From GCA-003244245 sp046262495 (GTDB lineage: Bacteria > Actinomycetota > Actinomycetes > Mycobacteriales > Pseudonocardiaceae), in assembly GCA_046262495.1 (NCBI GenBank), contig JBHEMR010000080.1:1-25723 (forward strand): a stretch of 25,723 nt of DNA, read 5' to 3'. Of this stretch, positions 1-6,993 are shown one piece after another (the stretch's first letter is position 1; each line of letters begins with the position of its first letter). A model generated the notes under the pieces. That model ran no database searches, was not told the DNA's origin, and saw only the letters and a program-made list of their open reading frames with translations. Made by a program: the position numbers and the translations under genes.

Positions 1-333
1 GTTGGTTCGTAGCGCGCCGATCGGGGTGCCGGGCAACGAATCCTCCGCGGTGAACAACCAGCGCAGGATGTCCTCGGCAGCGTAGCCGGCGTCGCGCAAC
101 AAGGTGATCGTGCCGGGCAGTCCCTTGACAATCGCATCGCCGCTGAGGAACTCCGCCGGGATCAACACGACGCCGGCGCGCCGTACCCCCACCAGTTGCC
201 CGTCGCGCATCATCTGGTGCACTCGGGTTACCGGCAGTCCCAGCTGTTGCGCGACATCTGGTAGTGGCAGCACTACCACCTCAGGGTCGAGCACGTCCAG
301 GGCGATGGGGAGGTCGCTCACGGTGGTCACCAT
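1..333 (-). CDS. Rv2175c-like winged-helix DNA-binding protein (3' end beyond window)
   Basis: Reading leftward from ATG at 333 (followed at once by an in-frame GTG at 330) there are 111 codons open to the window edge, so the C-terminus is missing. The protein contains MMRDGQLVGVRRAGVVLIP, then GLPGTITLLRDAGYAAEDIL and RWLF, a pattern I recognise from M. tuberculosis Rv2175c, a small winged-helix DNA-binding protein reported as a substrate of PknL. The N-terminal part (VAQQLGLPVTRVHQMM) looks like the helix-turn-helix. It is divergent from the kinase gene starting at 399, with 65 bases between, the same pairing as in mycobacteria, so it is probably the kinase's cytosolic target. The N-terminal region carries two threonines right after the start (MVTTVS), possible phosphosites by analogy only. 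No good ribosome binding site is visible. Family call is confident; DNA target unknown. Confidence 0.85.
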   Translation of the reverse strand, partial: MVTTVSDLPIALDVLDPEVVVLPLPDVAQQLGLPVTRVHQMMRDGQLVGVRRAGVVLIPAEFLSGDAIVKGLPGTITLLRDAGYAAEDILRWLFTAEDSLPGTPIGALRTN

Positions 334-383
334 GCCATACCGGCCAGCCGGCGCCCTTCCGCCGTTCGGGGCGCGCCGGTCCG

Positions 384-389
384 TACGAT
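384..389 (+). promoter_or_regulatory. candidate -10 element TACGAT for leaderless pknL
   Basis: TACGAT fits the actinobacterial -10 pattern TANNNT and ends nine bases before the GTG at 399. No Shine-Dalgarno sequence precedes that GTG, so transcription may begin at or just before the start codon. No convincing -35 is visible. Confidence 0.4.
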
Positions 390-398
390 CCTCAGACT

Positions 399-2330
399 GT
401 GGAGCGACAAGGACCCGATCACGACGGGAGCTTGGTCGGCACCCTGCTGGAGGGGCGCTACCGAGTTGGTCCGGTGCTGGCGCGCGGCGGAATGTCCACC
501 GTCTACCGGGGCACGGACGCCCGCCTGGAGCGTCCAGTCGCCATCAAGGTGATGGCACCGCGGTTCGCCGCCGACCCGCTGTTCCTGCAGCGCTTCGAGC
601 GGGAAGCCCGCGCGGCCGCGCGCCTGCACCACCCTGGGATCGTCGCGGTTCATGACCAAGGTGTCGACTCCTCCCCCACTGGCGACTCCGTCTTCTTGGT
701 GATGGAACTGGTGGACGGCGGAACCTTACGGGACCTGCTGCGCCAGCGCGGCCCGCTGCCAGTGTCGCTCGCGCTCTCGGTGGCCGACATGGTGCTCTCG
801 GCGCTGGCCGCGGCGCACTGGGAGGGGCTGGTGCATCGCGATATCAAGCCCGAGAACGTCCTCATCGGGCCAGGCGGCGTGGTCAAAGTGGCCGACTTCG
901 GATTGGTCCGCGCAGTGGCCGAGGCCAGCAGCAGCACTGGAGACGTCATCCTCGGAACGGTGGCCTACCTGTCCCCCGAGCAGGTCGCGACGGGTGCGGC
1001 CGACGCCCGAAGCGATGTCTACGCCACCGGAGTGATGCTTTTCGAAATGCTCACCGGGGCGCCGCCCTACACCGGCGAGACCGCATTGTCAGTGGCCTAT
1101 CACCACGTCAACGACGACATGCCAGCGCCGAGCACAGCCGGTGCCGCGGTGCCCGCGCCGCTGGACGACCTCATCGTGCGAGCCACCCGACGGGACCCGG
1201 ACGCCCGCCCGCCAGACGCAGCGGCGTTCCTGCGAGAGTTGCAATCAGTGCGAACCGACCTGGGAATCGGTCGGGCACCGGTACCGGTACCCGCGGTCCC
1301 AGCTGAGTTGACCGGCGCCACGATGGCCCGGGCGCCCGAATCCGGACCGCAGGCAACCCGAACGATGGCCAGGACCGAGATTGCAGCGGGTGCTCCCGTT
1401 CCCCAACGCGATCCCTACCTACGCGAGCGCGCTCGCAACCGGCGCGCCTTCATCGCCTGGATGGTGATCGTGTTGATGCTCGCGAGCGCGGTCGGGGTCG
1501 GCGCATGGTGGCTGGGCAGCGGCCGGTGGACCGTGGTACCCAATCTCATGGGTCTGCAACGCGAGGCGGTGGCCGGCGCACTGTCCTCCGCTGATCTGAA
1601 GGCCGATCTCACGGACGACCACAGCGACACCGTCCCTGGCGACACGGTGGTCCGCAGCGACCCCGCGCCGGGCCAGCGCGCGCTGCGCGGCTCGGACATC
1701 ACCGTGGTGATCTCGCTGGGTCATCCGGTGGTGCCCGACTTGGCGGTAGGCAGCACCCCTGAGGAGGCCCAGCGGGCGGTCCAGCAGGCGGATCTGAGCC
1801 CCCGGCTGGACCCGGACGCCGCGAAGTTCGACGACACCGTCCCGGCAGGCGCCGTGATCGGGCTGCAGCCGCCGTCCGGGACCATGCTCACCGTCGGCGC
1901 GCCAGTGACTGTCGTGCTCAGCAAGGGACCCGCCCCGACCACAGTGCCCGACGTGCGAGGGCTACCCCAAGCTGCCGCGGTCTCGGCGCTGGCCCGCGCT
2001 GGCCTGATCGCGCAGGTGCAGCGCCAGTTCGACGACCAGATCGCCGGTGGCCACGCGATCGGCACCGACCCCAAGGCCGGTACCGGCGCTGCCCGCGGCA
2101 CCAACGTCATCCTGCTGGTGAGCACCGCGTCGGTCGTTCCGCCGGTGGTCGGACTCTCGGTCGCACAAGCCCGTCAGGTGCTCGCCGACGCGGGGCTGAA
2201 CAGCACCGTCAGCCAGTCTCTGGGCGGGTTCGGGTTTCTCGGCGGTTTCTTAGACCGGGTGATCTCCCAGTCACCTGAGGCCGGCCACCCAGTTCGCCCT
2301 GGCGCCACCGTGGCGCTCTCTACGCTATGA
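399..2330 (+). CDS. pknL: Transmembrane Ser/Thr protein kinase with four PASTA repeats (PknL-type)
   Basis: Receptor-type eukaryotic-like kinase of 643 residues from GTG 399. The frame is open from 264, but the extension is low-complexity and lacks kinase homology; homology begins at LLEGRYRVG. Kinase domain is about residues 20-285: glycine loop ARGGMSTVY, ATP-binding Lys50 (VAIKVM), HRD 146-148 with catalytic Asp148, DFG 166-168 and a GT...SPE activation segment, so an active RD kinase is expected. A proline/alanine-rich linker leads to one membrane helix near residues 349-370. Outside the cell lie four PASTA-like repeats (from about 378, 442, 511 and 578), which in this family bind muropeptides or lipid II. 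Location beside the Rv2175c-like gene and aroG marks it as PknL, yet M. tuberculosis PknL has only a short external tail. The last six bases overlap convergent aroG. Confidence 0.93.
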   Translation: MERQGPDHDGSLVGTLLEGRYRVGPVLARGGMSTVYRGTDARLERPVAIKVMAPRFAADPLFLQRFEREARAAARLHHPGIVAVHDQGVDSSPTGDSVFLVMELVDGGTLRDLLRQRGPLPVSLALSVADMVLSALAAAHWEGLVHRDIKPENVLIGPGGVVKVADFGLVRAVAEASSSTGDVILGTVAYLSPEQVATGAADARSDVYATGVMLFEMLTGAPPYTGETALSVAYHHVNDDMPAPSTAGAAVPAPLDDLIVRATRRDPDARPPDAAAFLRELQSVRTDLGIGRAPVPVPAVPAELTGATMARAPESGPQATRTMARTEIAAGAPVPQRDPYLRERARNRRAFIAWMVIVLMLASAVGVGAWWLGSGRWTVVPNLMGLQREAVAGALSSADLKADLTDDHSDTVPGDTVVRSDPAPGQRALRGSDITVVISLGHPVVPDLAVGSTPEEAQRAVQQADLSPRLDPDAAKFDDTVPAGAVIGLQPPSGTMLTVGAPVTVVLSKGPAPTTVPDVRGLPQAAAVSALARAGLIAQVQRQFDDQIAGGHAIGTDPKAGTGAARGTNVILLVSTASVVPPVVGLSVAQARQVLADAGLNSTVSQSLGGFGFLGGFLDRVISQSPEAGHPVRPGATVALSTL

Positions 2331-3614
2331 GCGAAGCATCTCGGCTACCAGGAATGCCAGCTCGAGGGCCTGCTGGGTATTGAGCCGCGGATCCATCGCG
2401 GTGGCGTAGCGACCGGACAGGTCCGCGTCGGAGATGTCCTGAGCGCCGCCGAGGCATTCGGTGACGTCCTCCCCGGTGAGTTCGACGTGGATGCCGCCGG
2501 GATGGGTGCCCAGCGCGTGGTGTACTTCGAAGAAGCCCTGCACCTCGTCTACCACCCAGTCGAAGTGCCGGGTCTTGTACCCGGTGGACGACTCGATGGT
2601 GTTGCCGTGCATGGGATCGCACTGCCAGATCACCTGGTGCCCAGCGGCGGTGACCTTCGCGACGATCTGCGGAAGTACGTCGCGGACTCGTTGCGCTCCC
2701 ATCCGGGAGATCAAGGTGAGCCTGCCTGGCACGCCGTGCGGGTCGAGCCGCTCGACGTACTCCACGGCCTGGTCCGGGGTGGTACTGGGACCCAGCTTGA
2801 GCCCGATCGGGTTGGCCAGCAGTTCGGCGAAGGCGATGTGCGCCCCATCCAGCGCCCGGGTCCGCTCCCCCACCCACAGGAAATGTGCGGACAGGTCGTA
2901 GAGCTTGGGCGTGCCGCTGATGCTGTCCAGGCGGAGCATGGCCCGCTCGTAGTCCAGCACCAGCGCCTCATAGCGGGCCCCAGCCGGGGATCGCCGGACG
3001 AAGTCCTTGTTCCAGTCATGCACCTTGTGCAGGTCCGCCATACCGGCCATGGTCAGCGAACGCACCAGGTTCATCGCCGCGGCGGCGTTGGCGTAGGCCC
3101 GGATCAATCGCGACGGGTCGTGCACCCGGGCCTCAGGCGTGGCGCGGAAGGAGTTGATCATGTCACCGCGGTAGGACGTCAGACCGAGCGCGTCGAGCGG
3201 CGCGGATCGCGGCTTGGCGTATTGCCCAGCCACCCGCCCCACCTTCACCACCGGCATGCTCGACCCATAGGTGAGCACCACCGCCATCTGCAGCAGCGTT
3301 CGGATGGTCGCTCGCAGGTGCGGCTCGGTGTTGTCGGCGAAGGTCTCTGCGCAGTCCCCGCCTTGCAGTAGGAACGCCTCGCCGCGGGCAACGGCCCCGA
3401 GCTGCTCGCGCAGCCGATCCACCTCAGGGGGCACGGTGATCGGTGGGACGCTCTCCAGGACGGTGCGGATGCTGCGCACCGCGTCAGGGTCGGGCCAGCT
3501 CGGTTGCTGCGCGGCGGGTCGGGCCAGCGCAGCGTCAAGTTTGGTACGGAGATCGGCGGGTAGCGGCGGTAGCTCCGGCAGCGCGTCGACCGGAATATCC
3601 ACGGTCCAGTTCAC
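2325..3614 (-). CDS. aroG: Class II 3-deoxy-D-arabino-heptulosonate-7-phosphate (DAHP) synthase
   Basis: Condenses phosphoenolpyruvate and erythrose 4-phosphate to DAHP, the first committed step of the shikimate pathway; cytosolic. The 429-residue product from GTG 3614 shows class II (plant-like) signatures: QGGDCAE at 84-90 with metal-ligand Cys88, then KVGRVAGQYAKPRS at about 124-137 with PEP-binding Arg127, followed by GDMINSF and the QCDPMHGNT and ELTGEDVTECLGG blocks. M. tuberculosis AroG is 462 residues, so this one is shorter at the N-terminus, which may affect the allosteric aromatic amino acid sites; I cannot judge that from sequence. The gene overlaps the 3' end of pknL tail to tail by six bases. 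A TACGCT hexamer eight bases before the GTG and no Shine-Dalgarno sequence suggest a leaderless mRNA independent of the phosphofructokinase downstream of it on the chromosome but upstream in transcription. Confidence 0.96.
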   Translation of the reverse strand: MNWTVDIPVDALPELPPLPADLRTKLDAALARPAAQQPSWPDPDAVRSIRTVLESVPPITVPPEVDRLREQLGAVARGEAFLLQGGDCAETFADNTEPHLRATIRTLLQMAVVLTYGSSMPVVKVGRVAGQYAKPRSAPLDALGLTSYRGDMINSFRATPEARVHDPSRLIRAYANAAAAMNLVRSLTMAGMADLHKVHDWNKDFVRRSPAGARYEALVLDYERAMLRLDSISGTPKLYDLSAHFLWVGERTRALDGAHIAFAELLANPIGLKLGPSTTPDQAVEYVERLDPHGVPGRLTLISRMGAQRVRDVLPQIVAKVTAAGHQVIWQCDPMHGNTIESSTGYKTRHFDWVVDEVQGFFEVHHALGTHPGGIHVELTGEDVTECLGGAQDISDADLSGRYATAMDPRLNTQQALELAFLVAEMLRS

Positions 3615-3622
3615 GGTGCCTG

Positions 3623-3628
3623 AGCGTA
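3623..3628 (-). promoter_or_regulatory. candidate -10 element TACGCT for aroG
   Basis: On the minus strand TACGCT is followed by eight bases and then the aroG GTG. No Shine-Dalgarno sequence lies between, so a leaderless transcript is predicted. Confidence 0.4.
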
Positions 3629-3662
3629 TTCGGTGATTCGCCAGACCACTGCGGCGGGCCGG

Positions 3663-4685
3663 TCAGCCGAAGAAGACCTCGGCCTCCGCGTGGCGCTCCG
3701 GTGGCACCGTCTTGACTGCTGCGGTGGCCTCGGCCAGCTTCACCCTGACGATCTCGGTGCCGCGCAGCGCGACCATCACGCCACCGTTGCCCTCGTGTAC
3801 CGCGTCGACCGCATGGATCCCGAACCGGGTAGCCAGCACCCGGTCGTAGGCAGTAGGCGTGCCGCCGCGCTGGGTATGCCCAAGCACCACAGCGCGGGAC
3901 TCGGCACCGGTGCGGCGGGCAATCTCGTCGGCCAACCAGGTGCCGATGCCACCGAGCCGCTTGTGACCGAAGGCGTCGATCTCCGCGGTGGCGAGCAACT
4001 CCACGCCGCCCTGCGGCACTGCACCTTCGGCGACCACGACGATCGCGGCAGCTTCCCGCCCGAGGCACCGCAGGACCCACTGGCATACCCGTTCGGTGGA
4101 GAATGGGCGTTCCGGCATCAGGACGACATTCGCCCCGCCGGCCATCCCGGAGTGCAGCGCGATCCAGCCCGCGCTGCGGCCCATCACCTCGACGACCGCC
4201 GCTCGGTGGTGCGATTCCGCGGTGGTGCGCAGCCGGTCGATCGCCTCGGTGGCGATGTGCACCGCGGTGTCGAACCCGAACGTGTAGTCGGTGGCACTGA
4301 GGTCGTTGTCGATCGTCTTGGGTACCCCCACCACGACAATCCCGTCCTCGCTCAGCCGGCTGGCCACGCCCAGGGTATCTTCGCCGCCGATCGCGATCAG
4401 CGCGTCCACGCCCTGCTCGGCGAGGGTCTGCTTGACCTGCTCGGCGCCGCCGTTGCGATACGGATTCGTGCGCGAAGTCCGCAGGATGGTGCCGCCGAGG
4501 GGGAGGATGTGTTCCACGTCCGCCAGACCGAGTGGTTGGACCAACCCCTCCATCGGGCCCCGCCAGCCGTCCCGGAATCCGATGATCTCGTGCCCGTAGA
4601 CCTCGATGCCCTTGCGGACCACCGCCCGGATCACCGCATTGAGGCCCGGGCAGTCACCGCCCCCCGTGAGCACGCCGATGCGCAT
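3663..4685 (-). CDS. pfp: 6-phosphofructokinase, probably pyrophosphate-dependent
   Basis: Phosphorylates fructose 6-phosphate in glycolysis. 340 residues from ATG 4685, preceded by GAAGGG as ribosome binding site. Family blocks in order: N-terminal GVLTGGGDCPGLNAVIR, GGTILRTSRTNP, GGEDT at 100-104, PKTIDND at 122-128 with catalytic Asp126, and MGRSAGWIAL from 168. The phosphoryl-donor pocket is informative: ATP enzymes have Gly at the fourth position of GG(D/E)G(S/T) and usually Gly in PGTIDND, whereas this protein has Asp103 and Lys123, the pair regarded as diagnostic of pyrophosphate enzymes. The length and these motifs resemble the PPi enzyme of Amycolatopsis methanolica as I recall it. 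If so, the step is reversible and lacks classical allosteric control. It lies upstream of aroG on the same strand (48-base gap); glycolytic flux feeds PEP to AroG. Donor specificity remains an inference. Confidence 0.93.
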   Translation of the reverse strand: MRIGVLTGGGDCPGLNAVIRAVVRKGIEVYGHEIIGFRDGWRGPMEGLVQPLGLADVEHILPLGGTILRTSRTNPYRNGGAEQVKQTLAEQGVDALIAIGGEDTLGVASRLSEDGIVVVGVPKTIDNDLSATDYTFGFDTAVHIATEAIDRLRTTAESHHRAAVVEVMGRSAGWIALHSGMAGGANVVLMPERPFSTERVCQWVLRCLGREAAAIVVVAEGAVPQGGVELLATAEIDAFGHKRLGGIGTWLADEIARRTGAESRAVVLGHTQRGGTPTAYDRVLATRFGIHAVDAVHEGNGGVMVALRGTEIVRVKLAEATAAVKTVPPERHAEAEVFFG

Positions 4686-4752
4686 GTCGATTCGCCCTTC
4701 CCCGTTTGCAATACTGGATTAACGGGCGAGAGCCTGGCATGAGGAGGATCGA

Positions 4753-4767
4753 TGCGGCAAAGCCGCA
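4753..4767 (-). terminator. small hairpin at the 3' end of the exoribonuclease gene
   Basis: TGCGGC, a three-base loop, then GCCGCA form a perfect six-pair stem ending three bases from the stop codon at 4770-4772. No T-run follows, so termination is possible but weakly supported. It also lies just upstream of the pfp leader. Confidence 0.3.
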
Positions 4768-4769
4768 GG

Positions 4770-5273
4770 TCAACGGGGACGGCTTCGCTGCGCCAGGCGG
4801 TGCTGCTCGATCACCCGCCACCGGGCGAGGTTGTAACGGGCGTCGGCCACCGCGTCGTGGGCGTCCCTGGGCGGCGGGGGCAACGCCGGCTTGCCGGCAT
4901 CCTCCCAGCGCTGCCGCAGGTCCCGAGTAAACCTAGGTAGCGTCCGGGGCAATGATGGCATCGGGCCCCACAGTTGGGCGAGAGCGACGTGGTCGTAGGC
5001 GGCGAACCAGGCCCACAGCTCCACCCGCTCGCCAGACGTGGTGAGAAACTCCAGCAACGTGTCCCGGATTTCCGCCCGCCCGCGCCATGCCCGGTCGGCC
5101 GGCGACGGCAGCTTCGGCAAAACGTGTGCTCGCACCCAGTCGCCGGCCCGCTCCGGATCGAACTCGGTGGATACCGCGTAGTACTCCCGACCCTGCTCGT
5201 CCACCACCCCGATGGAGATCAGCTCGATGGTGATCCCATCCTCGATGAACTCGCAGTCGTAGAAGAACCGCAC
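4770..5273 (-). CDS. DEDDh 3'-5' exoribonuclease (Rv2179c / exoribonuclease AS family)
   Basis: Small RNase T-like 3'-5' exoribonuclease of 167 residues from GTG 5273. The family (Rv2179c in M. tuberculosis) hydrolyses single-stranded 3' overhangs with reported preference for adenylate. The DEDDh active site is complete: Asp6 and Glu8 (YDCEFIED), Asp94 (AAYDHVAL), His139 and Asp144 (DAHDAVADARYN). Length matches the mycobacterial protein (168). The sixth-to-eighth residues read D-C-E rather than the D-T-E I recall in the homologue, a change next to the catalytic acids but not in them. It lies 38 bases after plsC on the same strand, but TAGGCT eight bases before the GTG and the absence of a Shine-Dalgarno sequence suggest its own leaderless mRNA. 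Biological substrate is unknown. Confidence 0.92.
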   Translation of the reverse strand: MRFFYDCEFIEDGITIELISIGVVDEQGREYYAVSTEFDPERAGDWVRAHVLPKLPSPADRAWRGRAEIRDTLLEFLTTSGERVELWAWFAAYDHVALAQLWGPMPSLPRTLPRFTRDLRQRWEDAGKPALPPPPRDAHDAVADARYNLARWRVIEQHRLAQRSRPR

Positions 5274-5281
5274 GGTCGATC

Positions 5282-5287
5282 AGCCTA
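5282..5287 (-). promoter_or_regulatory. candidate -10 element TAGGCT for the exoribonuclease gene
   Basis: TAGGCT on the minus strand ends eight bases before GTG 5273, with no intervening ribosome binding site; predicts a leaderless start. Confidence 0.4.
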
Positions 5288-5311
5288 CGCAGCGCTGGCG
5301 AACCGGGTCGA

Positions 5312-6016
5312 TCAGGACGCCTTAAGGGCCAGCCGCGGAGGTGGCTCACGCTCTTTGAGCGAGGTCGCGTATCTGTCGACGTATTCCTGCCCGGACAGCT
5401 CCATCAAGGAGTACATGATCTCGTCAACCATGGATCGCTCGACGAACCGGTCACTGGCCAGGCCCGCGTAGCGAGAGAAGTCCAGCGGCACGCCGAAGCG
5501 TATTTCAACGGGATGCGGGCGCCACATTTTTTTGCCGATGGGGCTGACCTTGTCGGTGCCTACCATCACGACCGGGATCACCGGGACGCCGGCCTCCAAC
5601 GCCATCCGGGCGACGCCGGTCTTGCCCTTGTACAACCGGCCGTCCGGAGACCGAGTCCCTTCCGGATATATACCGAGCAGCTTGCCATGAGCTAACAACC
5701 GCACACCGGTGCCCAGCGCGGCCTGCGCGGCCGATGCGCTGGAGCGGTCGATGGGAACCTGACCGGCTGCCTTGAAAAACTGCCGCTTGAACCATCCCCG
5801 CACCCCAGGGGTGGTGAAGTACTCTCGCTTGGCCAAGAACGTCAGCCGACGACGGATCATCAGGGGCAGGAAGAAGGAGTCGGCGACCGCGAGGTGATTG
5901 CTGGCCAGAATGGCGCCCCCGCGATCGGGGATATGCTCGGCGCCCTGGACCTGAGGGTTGCATGTCAACCGCATCAACGGGCCGAGCAGCAAGTGTTTGA
6001 GCAACCAGTAGAACAC
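5312..6016 (-). CDS. plsC: 1-acyl-sn-glycerol-3-phosphate acyltransferase (PlsC family)
   Basis: Acyltransferase that makes phosphatidic acid from lysophosphatidic acid at the membrane, or a related phospholipid acylation. From GTG 6016 the product has 234 residues beginning VFYWLLKHLLLGPL, matching the hydrophobic start of the M. tuberculosis Rv2182c family; a GGGAAGGA ribosome binding site lies about ten bases upstream. The frame is open to 6148 but those 44 codons look non-coding. Motif I is NHLAVAD (40-46, catalytic His41/Asp46), motif III is YPEGTRSPDG (Glu119), and motif IV is VPVIPVVMVGT. The C-terminal LSGQEYVDRYA is shared with the mycobacterial protein. Transcribed toward the exoribonuclease gene. 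Acyl donor and exact acceptor cannot be read from the sequence. Confidence 0.94.
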   Translation of the reverse strand: MFYWLLKHLLLGPLMRLTCNPQVQGAEHIPDRGGAILASNHLAVADSFFLPLMIRRRLTFLAKREYFTTPGVRGWFKRQFFKAAGQVPIDRSSASAAQAALGTGVRLLAHGKLLGIYPEGTRSPDGRLYKGKTGVARMALEAGVPVIPVVMVGTDKVSPIGKKMWRPHPVEIRFGVPLDFSRYAGLASDRFVERSMVDEIMYSLMELSGQEYVDRYATSLKEREPPPRLALKAS

Positions 6017-6220
6017 TGCCAACCGATCCTTCCCTTGCCCTCGCGGGCCGCATGCCAACCAGCGTACGGAGCACGGTATCCGGGGCACAACGGCCGCGCT
6101 CCACCCTGGCGTACGCAGCTCGGGAGGGCGCGGGGTTCGATACAGCATTCAGTGGCGCTGCACCCGGTACCGTCAGCGCCGGTAGCGAACCCACCCGAGC
6201 ACGGAAAGTGGAGTCTGGAG

Positions 6221-6514
6221 TTGACCTTCACCGAGCCAGAAGAACCACGTTGGCCAGCGAGTGACGCCCATGAGGACCATTTCGAGCCGCCGGAGCCAGC
6301 ACCGTTGCCGATACCGCGAGCCCGAACGGTAGGCGGCGTGCTTGCGCTCACCGTTGGCGTGCTGTTGCTAGCACTGCCGAATCTGCTGGGTCTGGGTGAG
6401 CGGTTGGCAACACCGCTGGGCCTGCTCGCCGGCACCGCCGGGATCGGTTGGCTGGTGATCGGGCTGCGGTCCGACGCGGCACCGGAAGGATCCGACGACG
6501 GGGCGCAGCTCTAG
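6221..6514 (+). CDS. Small two-helix membrane protein, conserved in related actinobacteria
   Basis: Predicted 97-residue protein from TTG 6221, with AAGTGGAG ending seven bases before it. The frame stays open upstream to 5894, but that part is antisense to plsC and its promoter and is not protein-like. The N-terminal third is acidic and proline-rich (EPEEPRWP, DHFEPPEPAPLP) with no hydrophobic segment. Two hydrophobic stretches follow: TVGGVLALTVGVLLLALPNL and ATPLGLLAGTAGIGWLVIGL, joined by a short GLGERL turn, and a polar acidic tail ends the protein. I recall similar short proteins in Pseudonocardiales at this position but know no function. The stop is only three bases from the end of the convergent SRPBCC gene, leaving no room for a terminator. 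The start codon is the least certain part. Confidence 0.75.
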   Translation: MTFTEPEEPRWPASDAHEDHFEPPEPAPLPIPRARTVGGVLALTVGVLLLALPNLLGLGERLATPLGLLAGTAGIGWLVIGLRSDAAPEGSDDGAQL

Positions 6515-6517
6515 CCC

Positions 6518-6955
6518 TCAGCACGCCTCTACCCGGCGTTTGAGCTCCCTCAGGGCGGTGTCCATGATGACCTTCTCGGCTTTTCGCTTGATCATTCCAA
6601 TCATGGGAATCGCAAGGTCGACCGTGAGGCTGTAGGTCACGTTGGTCGCCACGCCCAGCGGTTCCAGCACATAGGAGCCGTGCTGCGCCTTCTGCAGCTG
6701 GCCCTCGACCAGTTCCCAAGCGACTGTCAGCCCGTCCAAAGACCAGACATAATCAAGCACGTACTCGTCCTTGATCAGGCCGGCGTCCAGCGAGAACCGG
6801 ACCCGCTCCGCGCGATCATCTTCGCCGGAGACCACCACCTCGGCCTTCTTTACCGTCAACGCCCATTGCGGGTAGGCCGAGAAGTCAGCAATCACGTCCA
6901 TGATCGTCTGAGGATCGGCGTTGATGACGAGGGACTGGGTTGACTGGTCGGGCAT
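6518..6955 (-). CDS. SRPBCC (START-like) family protein, Rv2185c homologue
   Basis: Cytosolic 145-residue protein of the polyketide cyclase/START-like SRPBCC fold, a helix-grip fold with a hydrophobic ligand cavity. It matches M. tuberculosis Rv2185c in layout: TQSLVINADPQTIMDVIADFSAYPQW at the start (residues 6-31), a central beta-rich region, then the characteristic LAIPMIGMIKRKAEKVIMDTA near the C-terminus with a basic amphipathic end (LRELKRRVEAC). ATG 6955 is chosen because homology begins there; the frame is open to 7051 without similarity. There is no Shine-Dalgarno sequence, but TAACCT seven bases upstream suggests a leaderless mRNA. Ligand unknown; its place among lipid genes (plsC, fadD15) hints at a lipid-related role, which is inference. 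Confidence 0.9.
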   Translation of the reverse strand: MPDQSTQSLVINADPQTIMDVIADFSAYPQWALTVKKAEVVVSGEDDRAERVRFSLDAGLIKDEYVLDYVWSLDGLTVAWELVEGQLQKAQHGSYVLEPLGVATNVTYSLTVDLAIPMIGMIKRKAEKVIMDTALRELKRRVEAC

Positions 6956-6962
6956 GGCGCGC

Positions 6963-6968
6963 AGGTTA
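6963..6968 (-). promoter_or_regulatory. candidate -10 element TAACCT for the SRPBCC gene
   Basis: TAACCT on the minus strand ends seven bases before ATG 6955, with no ribosome binding site between; predicts a leaderless start. Confidence 0.4.
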
Positions 6969-6993
6969 CCCGGGACATCGCGACCGGGAGTGG

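Noticed and set aside
104..655. Plus-strand open frames crossing the Rv2175c-like gene and the start of pknL
   Set aside because: Out of frame with the kinase and antisense to the DNA-binding protein; translation is low-complexity Arg/Ser/Gly/Pro.
2487..3371. Long open frame on the plus strand (294 codons) inside aroG
   Set aside because: Antisense to the well-supported class II DAHP synthase; the translation is rich in Arg, His, Gly and Gln with no family motif, as expected from GC-rich codon bias.
3633..4742. Plus-strand open frame of 369 codons over pfp
   Set aside because: Shadow of the phosphofructokinase frame; no recognisable motif and no ribosome binding site.
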